A stretch of DNA of 64,000 nt from an uncultured Bacillota bacterium (GTDB lineage: Bacteria > Bacillota_I > Bacilli_A > Erysipelotrichales > Erysipelotrichaceae): positions 1 to 64,000 of the forward strand of contig CALFPO010000024.1 in NCBI GenBank assembly GCA_937919165.1. Reading direction: 5' to 3'. The translations under genes were made by a program, and so were the position numbers. This document shows positions 34,854-44,130 of this stretch, piece after piece. Under the pieces are notes generated by a model, which was given only the letters and a program-made list of their open reading frames with translations, did no database searches and was not told the DNA's origin. Numbering within the stretch: the stretch's first letter is position 1; the number at the start of each line of letters is the position of its first letter.

Positions 34854-36296
34854 ATGAAAATATTCCTATTTATTCTCCTTGTCCTTGCAATACTGTTTGC
34901 AGTGTGTCTGATCAGAACCTATCTGACCGAAAAGAAAGAGACATACTATGAAGGATCAAAGGATCTTAAGCGTATCAACGAATATGCCAAGAAGTTTCAG
35001 AAGATGATCAAGGTGGAAACCGTATCGGTTGCCGGTGAACCTGATCCCGATAAGTTCCGCAAGCTTCACAAAGTCATGGAGAAGCTCTTCCCTACCGTCT
35101 TTGAGAAATGCGAAAAGATCGACATCGATGGAAACCTTCTGGTCAAATGGAAAGGCAAGAACTCCAAGCTCAATCCAATCATCCTGATCTCCCATCTGGA
35201 TGTGGTTGCTGCAGAAGGCGAATGGACCTATCCGCCATTCTCTGGAACCATCGCTGACGGCAAGATCTATGGCCGCGGAACCGGCGACATCAAGTGTGGC
35301 GTGTTCTCCTTCTATCAGGCTGTCGAAGAGCTGATCAAGGAAGGCTACAAGCCTGCCTGCGACGTCTATCTGGGCTCAAGCTGCACCGAAGAGATCGGCG
35401 GCGATGGAGCGCCAAAGATCGTCGAATGGTTCAAGAAACATAAGATAAAGCTGTTCATGCTGTGCGATGAAGGCGGCGGCATCACCGAAAATCCAGTTGT
35501 CGGCGTCAAAGGCAACTTCGCTGCCATCGGCATCTTCGAGAAAGGCTATGGCGACCTCAAGCTCGTTGCCAGAAGCAAGGGCGGACATTCATCGACTCCA
35601 CCAAAGAATACGCCAATCGTCAGACTGGCAAAGATGGAGACTGATATCGAAAAGCACAACCCATTCAAGGTGCAGTTCTCGCCAGCTGTTGACCAGATGT
35701 TCAAGAACGTCGCTCCATATTGCGAGAACTTCTGGCTCAAGTTTGTCATGTGCAACCTCTGGCTGTTCAAGCCTGTCCTGTGCAAGATCATGCCCATGAT
35801 CTCTAGAGAAGCTGCTGCCATGCTGCAGACAACCATTGCCTTCACCATGCAGAAAGGCTCAAACGGCTACAACGTCATTCCTCAGGAAGCCTACGTTACA
35901 GCCAACCTGAGATACATCCCTCACCAGCAGATGGAAGAATGCAATGAGATACTTGAGAAGATCGGCAAGAAGTACGACGTCGATGTGGAAGTCATCAAGC
36001 AATCTAATCCATCTAAAGCCTTAGATCTTGAAGGTGAACCATTCAGGATGACCTGTGAAACCATCAAGAAAGTCTTCCCAGGCATCGGCATCATGCCATA
36101 TGTCGTAACAGGCGGAACCGATTCAAGATTCTTCGATCCTGTATGCGATTCCTGTGTAAGATTCACACCTATCAACACTACCGCCAAGCAAATGGCATCA
36201 ATGCATGGAATCGATGAGAACATCAACATCGATACTCTGCCTAATGCAGTAGACTACTACAAAGAAATAATCAAGATTCAGGAAACCAGAAAATAG
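34854..36296 (+). CDS. M20 family metallopeptidase, membrane-anchored
   Basis: 480 residues from the ATG at 34854; AAGGGG sits 8 bases before it, so the longer GTG frame at 34845 is less likely. Residues 1-25 are one hydrophobic helix, an uncleaved anchor or signal. The M20 core shows ISHLDVVAAEGEW, GRGTGDIKCG, SSCTEEIGGDGAP and LCDEGGGI, which supply the zinc ligands and the general base. The dimerisation lid comes after about residue 240. It probably removes residues from peptides or N-acylated amino acids. It is monocistronic, divergent from the hydrolase gene. Confidence 0.85.
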   Translation: MKIFLFILLVLAILFAVCLIRTYLTEKKETYYEGSKDLKRINEYAKKFQKMIKVETVSVAGEPDPDKFRKLHKVMEKLFPTVFEKCEKIDIDGNLLVKWKGKNSKLNPIILISHLDVVAAEGEWTYPPFSGTIADGKIYGRGTGDIKCGVFSFYQAVEELIKEGYKPACDVYLGSSCTEEIGGDGAPKIVEWFKKHKIKLFMLCDEGGGITENPVVGVKGNFAAIGIFEKGYGDLKLVARSKGGHSSTPPKNTPIVRLAKMETDIEKHNPFKVQFSPAVDQMFKNVAPYCENFWLKFVMCNLWLFKPVLCKIMPMISREAAAMLQTTIAFTMQKGSNGYNVIPQEAYVTANLRYIPHQQMEECNEILEKIGKKYDVDVEVIKQSNPSKALDLEGEPFRMTCETIKKVFPGIGIMPYVVTGGTDSRFFDPVCDSCVRFTPINTTAKQMASMHGIDENINIDTLPNAVDYYKEIIKIQETRK

Positions 36297-36302
36297 TCAA
36301 AC

Positions 36303-36356
36303 AAAAGAAGACAAACGATTATGACATATGATGTCAGATTGCTGTCTTCTTTTTTA
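36303..36356 (+). terminator. Terminator of the M20 peptidase gene
   Basis: AAAAGAAGACA pairs with TGTCTTCTTTT across a loop that itself holds TGACAT/ATGTCA, followed by T residues. It lies between the convergent M20 and hipA genes. Confidence 0.82.
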
Positions 36357-36375
36357 TGTCTTGTTTTATATTATG

Positions 36376-37689
36376 CTATCTATCCGCAAAGATCGCGGCT
36401 TTGTTTTTCTTCAGCATCCCATCGATTGATTCTTGATCTTCAAGACGCACGTTTGCTTCCTGGGCGAATTCGTTCCACCGTTCTACAGCAGCACAAACTT
36501 CCTCAACAGTCTTATCAATTGCCTTGTTATTTAGACCCATTGACTTTCCGCATCTTCTGATGTCTTCCAACGTTATTCCTTCGCTCTTTCCGTTGACCGT
36601 CATCTGATGCCTGCTTACCCATATGCTGTCTGGCTTGTATGAGAAACAGATATCATATGATGGCGCCAATGACCAGATGCCGTTCTTGTCCATCAGGAAA
36701 GATATGTTCTTTACATGGTCATCATGATTCATTCCGACAACATTAAAGACCATCTGTCTGTATAGTTGGCAGATTTCATTGTCTCCAAGGCCTAGTCTCC
36801 AACATAATTCGCCCGCTCTTTCATAGCTGCATGATCCAGGCATGTTGTAGTCAAGATGCGCAAGTGCAGCCAATGTCTGCATATGTATCTTTTCTCCTGT
36901 CTTCTCTTTTCTGTCAAAACGCCTCGTCATGAAATGGTATTTGCCATTATCCTCAAGGAGCCGGCATTCGCTCATGTTCAGCTTCGCTTCTTTTGCCATC
37001 AGATAATATGCATATTCAACTCTTGTATATCCTTTAGAATCCTTTTCTCCATGATCGCCATTTCCATCTACTTCATCGAATTTTATGATCCAATAGCTAT
37101 GTTCCTTCATGTTGGCCAACTGTCCAGAACAGATATTTCCTGTTTTCTCATCTATCGCAACTATTGCCTTAGCTCTAGCACCACCTGCCGATGTTCCGAA
37201 TTTCAGCAGATTAAGATAATCGACATCATTTTCGTCTATGGCGAGCTCACTGCGTTTTGTCAGAATATCTGATGCTAGGGTAACCATTCTGTCGATATCG
37301 ATCAGGACATCCTTTTTGTCAGATGGACCGATAACTGGCTTGTATTCAAGAGCACCCATTCCTCGTTGACCCGAATAGCATAGCCTTTCTACAGGCGTCA
37401 TGCTATCTTTTGTTCTTCCTTGACCAGCAAGCCAGCTCTCTATTATCGCATCTCCAAAAGTGTCTGGTAAGGAATCAGCCAAAAGACCAGGCAAACCTTT
37501 AAATGATTCTCTATTTAGTGCAGGAAAAGAATATACCTGTCTGCTTAGCGGCATAACCAAAGGCGACAGTTCGATTCCACTGTCAATAAAATTTCTGTCA
37601 TATTCAAAGTTTGCGAACTTGGCATCGTCAGCAAAGGATACTATCCCTATCCTGCTGCCCCATAGAAATACTTCCGCAGCATTTATCAC
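36376..37689 (-). CDS. hipA: HipA-family Ser/Thr kinase toxin
   Basis: 437 residues. The N-terminal HipA_N region includes SFPALNRESFKGLPGLLADSLPD. The glycine-rich loop is GTSAGGARAKAIVA, the catalytic Asp lies in MNHDDHVKN and the metal Asp in LAPSYDIC. It would phosphorylate a translation factor, as E. coli HipA does with glutamyl-tRNA synthetase. The length matches HipA and the key residues are present, so it should be active. It overlaps hipB by 4 bp (ATGA), the normal arrangement of the pair. Confidence 0.87.
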   Translation of the reverse strand: MINAAEVFLWGSRIGIVSFADDAKFANFEYDRNFIDSGIELSPLVMPLSRQVYSFPALNRESFKGLPGLLADSLPDTFGDAIIESWLAGQGRTKDSMTPVERLCYSGQRGMGALEYKPVIGPSDKKDVLIDIDRMVTLASDILTKRSELAIDENDVDYLNLLKFGTSAGGARAKAIVAIDEKTGNICSGQLANMKEHSYWIIKFDEVDGNGDHGEKDSKGYTRVEYAYYLMAKEAKLNMSECRLLEDNGKYHFMTRRFDRKEKTGEKIHMQTLAALAHLDYNMPGSCSYERAGELCWRLGLGDNEICQLYRQMVFNVVGMNHDDHVKNISFLMDKNGIWSLAPSYDICFSYKPDSIWVSRHQMTVNGKSEGITLEDIRRCGKSMGLNNKAIDKTVEEVCAAVERWNEFAQEANVRLEDQESIDGMLKKNKAAIFADR

Positions 37690-38024
37690 TTATCCTCACC
37701 CCATTTCCATTGCTTATCAGCTGTCTCTTTTTTTCTGACTCTTTTTCTTTGTTTATTCAATTCTAGGTAATCGGATGGTCTGACAAGCGTTTCTGGTACA
37801 AGCAAGTCAATATTTGATGCCATATTCAGAGACCTCAACACCTTTATCATGAGCGACATCTTGATATCTGAACCCTTCTCAAAAGAGACAACCGTTCTCA
37901 AAGAGATGCCGGCTTTTTCCGCAAGCTCTTTCTGAGTCATTCCCATATCTATTCTATATTTCTGCAATCTTCTGCCTATTTCCTGCATAATAAACTCATT
38001 TGATTCAAACCCAGATATTGTCAT
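37686..38024 (-). CDS. hipB: HipB-type XRE antitoxin
   Basis: 112 residues. About 14-67 are an XRE domain (YRIDMGMTQKELAEKAGISL, then VSFEKGSDIKMSLM). The C-terminal tail is rich in Arg and Lys, likely a toxin-binding or disordered segment. It should neutralise HipA and repress the operon. AGAGGG precedes the ATG. The promoter region 38025-38150 has TGCAT/ATGCA palindromes that could be its operators. Confidence 0.85.
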   Translation of the reverse strand: MTISGFESNEFIMQEIGRRLQKYRIDMGMTQKELAEKAGISLRTVVSFEKGSDIKMSLMIKVLRSLNMASNIDLLVPETLVRPSDYLELNKQRKRVRKKETADKQWKWGEDK

Positions 38025-38071
38025 TGCTGTGCCCTCTTTTCATTTATATAGTAACATATATAACAATAATG

Positions 38072-38117
38072 TGCATTTTTATGCATATTATAGGCTAATA
38101 TTTATTTTATTATGCAT
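38072..38117 (-). promoter_or_regulatory. Candidate HipB operators
   Basis: TGCAT and ATGCA, 4 bases apart, form an inverted pair at 38072-38085. A second ATGCAT occurs at 38112-38117, 31 bases from the first ATGCAT. The surrounding region is almost all A and T, upstream of hipB. Operator identity is inferred. Confidence 0.4.
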
Positions 38118-38154
38118 TATTTTGCTTTTTATATTATGAGATAATAATTCTGTT

Positions 38155-38182
38155 AAAAAAGGATATGGCCTAAACCATATCC
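38155..38182 (-). terminator. Terminator of the HEYGH gene
   Basis: Perfect stem GGATATGG / CCATATCC with a six-base loop and, on the minus strand, TTTTTT. Confidence 0.88.
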
Positions 38183-38195
38183 GCTTTGCTTAATC

Positions 38196-38648
38196 TTATA
38201 TGTTCGTAACATTATGATGGGTTATCCTGCTGCCCCAGACATTGGCCCAAGCTTCAGGATAGAACTGGTAATAGTTATATCTTCCTTCCTTGCGCCATCT
38301 GTTGAAGATCGGCAAGAAGCACCAGATTGCCGATGGTATGCCGATGATCGGCAGAAACATCGGACCAAGGATTGCCGACTGAAGCGTATGACCATATTCA
38401 TGAACCATGACCTCTTTAGCATCTCTGGCATTTCCATGTCCAAAGAATATGAACATGCCCAATCCCGTTGAGTAATCATTGCCCCAATAGGTCACGATGG
38501 CTCCATGGAAATAGCCTCTTCTGCGTCTTGGATTCTTGATCATCAGAAACAGCCAAGTGATTGCACCAAGGATGTTCTGGATAGAACCCCACGTAAGCTG
38601 CAGGAAGTAGTAGACAGCCAGAAACAGACGACTGTCTTTTCTATTCAT
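38196..38648 (-). CDS. Small membrane protein with HEYGH zinc motif
   Basis: 150 residues. One membrane span near residues 15-40, then a second hydrophobic hairpin after the motif ([23 protein letters not shown]). [12 protein letters not shown] is an HExxH zinc site in a short metallopeptidase-like setting; I recognise no characterised family and only the first two His and the Glu are evident. [11 protein letters not shown] near the end may hold a third ligand. It overlaps mtnA by 8 bp. Function unknown. Confidence 0.65.
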   Translation of the reverse strand: MNRKDSRLFLAVYYFLQLTWGSIQNILGAITWLFLMIKNPRRRRGYFHGAIVTYWGNDYSTGLGMFIFFGHGNARDAKEVMVHEYGHTLQSAILGPMFLPIIGIPSAIWCFLPIFNRWRKEGRYNYYQFYPEAWANVWGSRITHHNVTNI

Positions 38649-39744
38649 TCTCGAACAGCTTTCTGATGTTCACATCGAATGGCGGATAGACGATGCCCTT
38701 TTCGGTGACAATGCCGGTCAGAAGCTTATGATCAGTCACATCGAATGATGGGTTATAGCACTTGACCTCATCCAAAGCCATTGGCTTTTCATACCACATG
38801 GTCTTGATCTCATCAGGATCTCTTAGTTCGATCTTGATGTGGTCTCCATCAGGACAGTTCATGTCGATGGTCGAAGTTGGACCTAAGGAATATACAGGGA
38901 TGCCATAGTAGTTTGCTAAGATGGCTACGCCTGATGTACCGATCTTGTTGGCGAAGTCGCCATTGGCAGCGATTCTGTCGCATCCAACGAAGCATGCCTG
39001 GATCCAACCGTTCTTCATGACAAGCGATGCCATGTTGTCGCAGATCAATGTCACATCGACACCGGCTTTTGCCAGTTCATATGATGTAAGTCTTGCGCCC
39101 TGAAGCAGTGGTCTTGTCTCATCGGCAAAGACACGGATATTCATGCCTCTGGCCTTGGCAAGCAGGAATGGTCCCTGAGCTGTGCCGCGTGATGTAGCCA
39201 ATGGACCGGCATTGCAATGAGTCAATACACCATCGCCTTCATGAAGAAGCGACAGTCCATATTCACAGATCTTGAGACACATCTCGATATCTTCGTTATG
39301 TATTGCGATCGCTTCAGCCTTTAGAGCTTCTACGATCTCTTTGTTGTCCTTATCTTTATTTCCGTCAAGGATGCCCTGCATTCTATTCAGAGCCCACGAG
39401 AGATTGACGGCAGTTGGTCTTGAGGAATTGAGATATTCTCTGTTGCTTACAAAATTGGCGCAAAGAGTTTCCTTGTCCTTATCGACATCCTGCAGTGTCA
39501 GCATATACATCGCATATCCTGCGAAGATGCCGATGGCAGGAGCGCCTCTGACTTCCAGCTTCTTGATGGCCTGATATGATTCTTCAAGAGTCTTTACGTC
39601 TTTGTATATAAGCTCATTTGGGAGCTTGGTCTGGTCAACGATGACAATATATTCCTCATCATCAGAAAGCTTGATGTTGTCGGTGATCGCAACCTTGGCG
39701 ATCTCATCGACGACATTACTTGAATTGGCTTGGATGCTTGACAT
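38641..39744 (-). CDS. mtnA: S-methyl-5-thioribose-1-phosphate isomerase
   Basis: 367 residues from the ATG at 39744, which has AAGGAGG 6 bases before it; a frame 25 codons longer runs inside metG. The eIF2B-like fold shows [38 protein letters not shown] (active Cys), [39 protein letters not shown] and [17 protein letters not shown]. It converts methylthioribose-1-P to methylthioribulose-1-P in methionine salvage. No other salvage gene is in the window. It overlaps the methionyl-tRNA synthetase gene by 29 bp. Confidence 0.9.
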   Translation of the reverse strand: MSSIQANSSNVVDEIAKVAITDNIKLSDDEEYIVIVDQTKLPNELIYKDVKTLEESYQAIKKLEVRGAPAIGIFAGYAMYMLTLQDVDKDKETLCANFVSNREYLNSSRPTAVNLSWALNRMQGILDGNKDKDNKEIVEALKAEAIAIHNEDIEMCLKICEYGLSLLHEGDGVLTHCNAGPLATSRGTAQGPFLLAKARGMNIRVFADETRPLLQGARLTSYELAKAGVDVTLICDNMASLVMKNGWIQACFVGCDRIAANGDFANKIGTSGVAILANYYGIPVYSLGPTSTIDMNCPDGDHIKIELRDPDEIKTMWYEKPMALDEVKCYNPSFDVTDHKLLTGIVTEKGIVYPPFDVNIRKLFENE

Positions 39745-41686
39745 AGAAGTCCTCCTTTTCCTTGAGTTCCTGCAGCTTGTGGCATTCCTTGTCATCCACA
39801 AGGTCATAGATATCTTCAAAGATATGATCCCAGCTGAAGAACTTGTCCTTATCGATATTCAGATATTCGCAGGTCTTTTCGGTTCCTGATGGAACGATCG
39901 GATGCGAAAGCACGCTCGCAACTTTCACCATATAGAAGGCATCGATCAGTGTCTGTCTGATGTTTGCTTCATCATTAGAGTTCTTAGCCCAATATTTCGA
40001 TGAGTTCCTGATATATGAATCAAGGTCATTGATTACCTGATGCAGCTCGAACTTGTACATGTGGTTCTCATAGTTGAGGATTGTCCTTTCGGCAGCTTCC
40101 TTCACTTCTGGAGATACTTCACCATAAGGAAGAACGCCATCGAAATATTTCTGGCATGAATAGAAGCAGCCTCTGACAAGTCTGTTCAATACATTGGTAT
40201 AGAGATTGCCCTGAGCCAATACTGGATCCGGTTCATTGACATTGGCTTCTGGATTGAGTGGCTGCGGCATGAAGCTTACAGACTTGTTTCCTAGTGCCAG
40301 CGACAGGAAATGAGCTCTTAGCTGTTCGGCAGTATAGTAGTTAAGCAGATCGGCAGCCATAGGAGGCTTGATCTCGCTTGATGATGATGCTTTCTTGTCC
40401 AAGAAGAGGATATGATGGTTGGCAACCAATGTCGTCAGCTGCAGATCGCCCTTCTTTGGATGGATGGTGAGATTATCCTTGCCCTGCTGAGCCATCCATA
40501 GCGGCATCTGAGCAACGCCATAGAAATAGATGTTGTCCTGGCCGATGAACTGGAATACTTCAGCCTCAGGATCGCACCAGAAGTCCTTCCATCTGTCTTC
40601 GCTTTCGCCTTTTCTCTTGAAGTAGGCTTTGGTGAAAGATATAGGTGCCCATAAGCTTTCAGGCCATACCCAGACAGTAAGTCCCTCTTCGCCTTCAAGA
40701 CTAGGAGCCTTTACGCCCCATTCGATATTGCCGGTAAGCCTAAGCGGCACAAGCGTCTTGCCGGTACGGTAACGGATGTTCGCATTGGACAGTATCGGAC
40801 ATGCCTCTTCCCTGAGCGAGAGCTTATCGAAAGTCACGACGAAGCTCTGCTTGATGTTCTCAAGATCGGAATTGGTATGTGGAGGAAGCTGATCCTCGAT
40901 TGCCTTGTACTGTTCAAGGAACTTCTCCTGGATATAGATGACCGGCTGACCAAGAGATTCCTCCATGGTCTCCGATACGATTCTTCTTACATTAGGCTTG
41001 TTCTTGATGTCAGCCACATATTCCTTAAGCAGACCATTGAAGTCGGTCAATCTGAAGTACCAGTTGGTTACGTCTCTCATCTCTGGAGTCTCGCCAGACA
41101 ATGTTGACTTAGGGTCGATCAGCTCTTCAGGCATGTACTGATGGCCTAGATCGCATTCATCCGCATAGCCCTTCTCTGACTGGCAATTCTCGATTGGGCA
41201 TTTGCCCACAACCTGACGACCATTCAGGAAGCAGTCATACTTGGTATCATAGAACTGCTTGGTGACAAGCTTCTCCAGCCAGCCATTCTCATATAATTTC
41301 CTGATGAATTCATCAGTCTCCTTTTCATGGATTTCCTTGGTATCCTCAAGTCCTGATGCGCCAAACACATCAAGACTGATCTCATAATCCTTAAGGGTCT
41401 GGTATTGGGCGTTATGATTGTCCATTACATAGTCTTCAATCGTTCCCTGATAGCCTTCGCTTTCCACTTTCTTGCGGTAACCCTCCGCAATTGGCGAACC
41501 ATAGCAGTCAGTTCCCGATACAAAAACTACATTCTCTTTTCCGATTCTGTCACGCAAGAAACGTGCATAGACATCCGCATGCACAAACATGCCACCGATA
41601 TGTCCAAAATGCAGGGTCTTGTTGCCATAAGGCATACCGCCTGTAACTATCGCACGCTTTGGAAAATCAGGACGTTTACGTTCCAT
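39716..41686 (-). CDS. Methionyl-tRNA synthetase-like protein with unusual KMSKS loop
   Basis: 656 residues. Class I catalytic domain: [16 protein letters not shown] (HIGH-type motif), a zinc knuckle with CPIENC and CDLGH near 170-190, and [10 protein letters not shown] near 350. Residues around 430 read [16 protein letters not shown] where a normal MetRS has KMSKS, so the second ATP-binding Lys is missing. The C-terminal anticodon-binding helices follow from about 520. It could charge tRNA with Met or be a paralogue with another role; I cannot tell without the rest of the genome. GGGGG precedes the ATG. Confidence 0.78.
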   Translation of the reverse strand: MERKRPDFPKRAIVTGGMPYGNKTLHFGHIGGMFVHADVYARFLRDRIGKENVVFVSGTDCYGSPIAEGYRKKVESEGYQGTIEDYVMDNHNAQYQTLKDYEISLDVFGASGLEDTKEIHEKETDEFIRKLYENGWLEKLVTKQFYDTKYDCFLNGRQVVGKCPIENCQSEKGYADECDLGHQYMPEELIDPKSTLSGETPEMRDVTNWYFRLTDFNGLLKEYVADIKNKPNVRRIVSETMEESLGQPVIYIQEKFLEQYKAIEDQLPPHTNSDLENIKQSFVVTFDKLSLREEACPILSNANIRYRTGKTLVPLRLTGNIEWGVKAPSLEGEEGLTVWVWPESLWAPISFTKAYFKRKGESEDRWKDFWCDPEAEVFQFIGQDNIYFYGVAQMPLWMAQQGKDNLTIHPKKGDLQLTTLVANHHILFLDKKASSSSEIKPPMAADLLNYYTAEQLRAHFLSLALGNKSVSFMPQPLNPEANVNEPDPVLAQGNLYTNVLNRLVRGCFYSCQKYFDGVLPYGEVSPEVKEAAERTILNYENHMYKFELHQVINDLDSYIRNSSKYWAKNSNDEANIRQTLIDAFYMVKVASVLSHPIVPSGTEKTCEYLNIDKDKFFSWDHIFEDIYDLVDDKECHKLQELKEKEDFYVKHPSQFK

Positions 41687-41756
41687 AATGATACCCCCAT
41701 ATTCACTTCCCTAATTATATATTATTTGTGCTACTAACGATAAGTTCAGCCATACA

Positions 41757-41781
41757 AAAAGGTGGAACTTTTCCACCTTTT
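41757..41781 (-). terminator. Terminator beside the DUF6273 gene
   Basis: Stem AAAAGGTGGAA / TTCCACCTTTT with a three-base loop, followed on the minus strand by T residues. It separates the DUF6273 gene from the synthetase gene. Confidence 0.85.
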
Positions 41782-41795
41782 CCATATTTCTTAAA

Positions 41796-42311
41796 CTATT
41801 TCTCGTTTACAATCTGGGTTTCCTTTATCTCAGGTATCTGGCTTGGATCTACACCTTTCAGATCGATCCACATCGCAGGACGTACAGCTGCACGTTCATC
41901 GATAACCTCATTTCCGACGCTTCCGATTGAACCGTCAATCAGCACGATTGGAGCGTAATCGCTTGATCCCATGCCTCTTAGCCACCAGTAGCAGCCACCG
42001 TCATCGGAATGATATGCTTTGCTCCTGAAAACATAACCCGTTCCTTTGCATGACCTGTTTTCATCTCTGAAGTACAGTCTTGCTTCCACTTCGCTAAGGA
42101 CGAATACTCTGTTCTCTGTCTGGGTAGGCTTCTTGCCAGAATTATCCACCAAGGTTGTGACAGCTATCTTGCTTTGTTCATCGCCATTGAAAGCCTTTGT
42201 GATGAATTCATTGTTCAGCCAGACTCTTAATGAGCACTTCTCCCAGGTGGTCTTCGAACCTATATTGTTGTAGACCTTGTTTTCGATAGCGTATTTGCTT
42301 ATATGTAACAT
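41796..42311 (-). CDS. DUF6273-like domain protein, probably N-terminally truncated
   Basis: 171 residues. LHISKYAIENKVYN, TWEKCSLRVWLNNEFITKAF, CYWWLRGMGSSDYAPIV and AAVRPAMWIDL match the DUF6273 module, normally a C-terminal part of a larger membrane or surface protein. Here the chain begins almost at the module, and a stop lies 17 codons upstream in the same frame, so the N-terminal half is missing. It overlaps the DUF3800 remnant. Possibly a fragment rather than a working gene. Confidence 0.55.
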   Translation of the reverse strand: MLHISKYAIENKVYNNIGSKTTWEKCSLRVWLNNEFITKAFNGDEQSKIAVTTLVDNSGKKPTQTENRVFVLSEVEARLYFRDENRSCKGTGYVFRSKAYHSDDGGCYWWLRGMGSSDYAPIVLIDGSIGSVGNEVIDERAAVRPAMWIDLKGVDPSQIPEIKETQIVNEK

Positions 42312-42464
42312 TCTCTTTTTTGCTTTTTTGTCATAGGTATGCTCATGATTTGTTTCTTGAATTGACTATATACAAGCAAAAGATCCTTTTCGCTATTTGC
42401 AAGAATTCCGCTAACTACAAATACTTTTTCATCTAATGACTCATCAATATACAAAAAACTGCAT
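42299..42464 (-). pseudogene. DUF3800-like gene remnant
   Basis: From the ATG at 42464 the reading MQF...LYIDES would be the classical DUF3800 start, but a run of six T (42453-42458) shifts the frame. The rest is read in the next frame as YIDESLDEKVFVVSGILANS and runs to 42299. Normal DUF3800 proteins are 200 residues or more, so only the first fifty or so remain. The gene appears decayed by a one-base insertion and a 3' deletion. The family is often found near phage or defence islands. Confidence 0.5.
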
Positions 42465-42472
42465 TTAATTAA

Positions 42473-42545
42473 AAGAAAAAAGTGATGGCCTACATCAATC
42501 TGTACATCCAGCATCCGTCTGCCGGAAACCGTCACTTCTTTTCTA
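42473..42545 (-). ncRNA. Structured noncoding stretch (possible terminator or leader)
   Basis: On the minus strand AAGTGACGG and CCATCACTT pair with one mismatch across about 45 bases, and a smaller CCGGCA/TGCTGG hairpin sits inside. A T6 follows. It is between two gene ends, so it may be a second, large terminator or a remnant of a leader. Confidence 0.3.
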
Positions 42546-42568
42546 ATAATACTATATGATAATTTTTC

Positions 42569-42601
42569 TAAAAAATAGGGCTCCATTTTTGATTTGGAGC
42601 C
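42569..42601 (-). terminator. Terminator of the M32 carboxypeptidase gene
   Basis: Stem GGCTCCA / TGGAGCC around a nine-base loop, followed on the minus strand by CTATTTTTT, 15 bp past the stop codon. Confidence 0.85.
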
Positions 42602-42616
42602 GAATTTGTCTTTCAT

Positions 42617-44116
42617 TTATCTGATGCTATAGAGCTTCTTATATTTGTTCTTGAGATAAGAGATGTAATACTTAGGCTTGAATGTCTCGCCTGTCGCCAT
42701 CTTAAGGATGGTGTTGTAGTCATACATCGCTCCGTACTTCTGGACATTGTTCCTGAGATAGTCGGTTATGGTCTTGATTTTGCCCTTGCCTAGGCAATCA
42801 TCCACATCGATATCTTTTTCCATCTTATGCAGAATCTGTGCACCGATGGCACTGCCCAAGGCATAGGTTGGAAAGTATCCGAATGAGGCATCGGACCAAT
42901 GGACATCCTGCAGGATACCCATTGTCTCATTAGGCACATCGACGCCAAGATACTCCTTGTACATCTTCTTCCAGGTCACGTTGAGATCCTTGGTCGAGAT
43001 GCTTCCGTCATAGATGCCTTTCTCGATTTCGTATCTGATGAGGATATGGATCGGATATGTAAGCTCATCGGCCTCGGTTCTGATCAATGATGACCTTGAT
43101 ACATTGATGGCCTTCACGAAATCCTCAAGCGATACATCGCCAAGATTCTCAGGAAACTGCTTCTGCAGAAGCGGATATAGTTTCTTCCAGAACGAAGCTC
43201 TTCTTCCCATATAGTTCTCCATGAAACGCGATTGCGATTCATGCATGCCGGAAGAGATCATTCTCTTGACCATCATTCCTTCATACTTTCCGTCTACCTG
43301 ATGCTCATAATAGGCATGTCCAACTTCATGGATGATCGAGAAGATGCAGCTGGTGATGTTGTATTCCTGATAGTTGGTTGCGATACGGCAGTCGTTCTTG
43401 GAGATGCCATTGGTGAATGGATGTTCAGTCTCACCCATATATCCCCATGACTTGTCGAAACCAAGATACCTGTTGAGCTCAGCCATGAATTTCTCTTGTC
43501 TATCTTTCGGATAGTATTTGTAGAGGAAGGAATCATCGATCTTATCCTGTCTGCTGTTTACTTCTTTGATGAGCGGCAACAGTTCCTTCTTGACCAGATC
43601 GAAGAACTCATCATATTTCTTCTTGTTCATGCCCTCTTCGAAATCATCCAGATAGAGATCATATGAATCAATGTTCGGGTTTCTCTTCTTGGCTCTTTCT
43701 TTTGACTTGTCGATGAGCTTCAGAAGATATGGCTCAAACATTCCATAGTCATCAGAATGCTTGGCCTTTTCCCAGGCATCATTGCCTTCCATCTGCAGCA
43801 GTGACCATTCCATTGTCTCCTCCTTGGAGAACTTGATGATATCCTCAAGGCTCTTCATGGTAAGCTTGACATCTCTATTCATCACTTCACCAAGATCTTC
43901 CTTGGAAAGAATCTTCACAGCTTCAACAAATTCCGGTGCTGTAGTGATGGAGAACACCTCGCCCTGCATATAGGCCAGTGCCTCATTGCAGTACTTGCTG
44001 CCCTTCTTTGGCGCAACAGTCAGTTTGTCATAATAGGTGGTAGAAAGCACAAGCTCATAGGCATTGAGCTTTCTGTATGTATCCTTATATATCTTTAACG
44101 CTTCTTTTCTGTTCAT
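42617..44116 (-). CDS. Carboxypeptidase, M32 family (Taq type)
   Basis: 499 residues. HPFTNGISKNDCRIATNY, HEVGHAYYE (zinc HExxH near 267), SSGMHESQSRFMEN (third ligand), IRTEADELTYPIHILIRYEIEK and LQDVHWSDASFGYFPTYALG are all family signatures in the right order. It removes C-terminal residues from peptides in the cytoplasm. The length is normal. It lies 14 bp downstream of glutamine synthetase and likely shares its transcript. GAGGA precedes the ATG. Confidence 0.92.
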   Translation of the reverse strand: MNRKEALKIYKDTYRKLNAYELVLSTTYYDKLTVAPKKGSKYCNEALAYMQGEVFSITTAPEFVEAVKILSKEDLGEVMNRDVKLTMKSLEDIIKFSKEETMEWSLLQMEGNDAWEKAKHSDDYGMFEPYLLKLIDKSKERAKKRNPNIDSYDLYLDDFEEGMNKKKYDEFFDLVKKELLPLIKEVNSRQDKIDDSFLYKYYPKDRQEKFMAELNRYLGFDKSWGYMGETEHPFTNGISKNDCRIATNYQEYNITSCIFSIIHEVGHAYYEHQVDGKYEGMMVKRMISSGMHESQSRFMENYMGRRASFWKKLYPLLQKQFPENLGDVSLEDFVKAINVSRSSLIRTEADELTYPIHILIRYEIEKGIYDGSISTKDLNVTWKKMYKEYLGVDVPNETMGILQDVHWSDASFGYFPTYALGSAIGAQILHKMEKDIDVDDCLGKGKIKTITDYLRNNVQKYGAMYDYNTILKMATGETFKPKYYISYLKNKYKKLYSIR

Positions 44117-44130
44117 GGAATATCCTCTTT

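Noticed and set aside
41687..41756. T-box or S-box leader before the methionyl-tRNA synthetase gene
   Set aside because: The gap is only about 70 bases after the terminator and shows no specifier stem or antiterminator motif.
42299..42616. 105-residue minus-strand ORF as one complete gene
   Set aside because: Its first half translates the M32 terminator hairpin and the structured element; only the second half resembles DUF3800. It is listed as a remnant instead.
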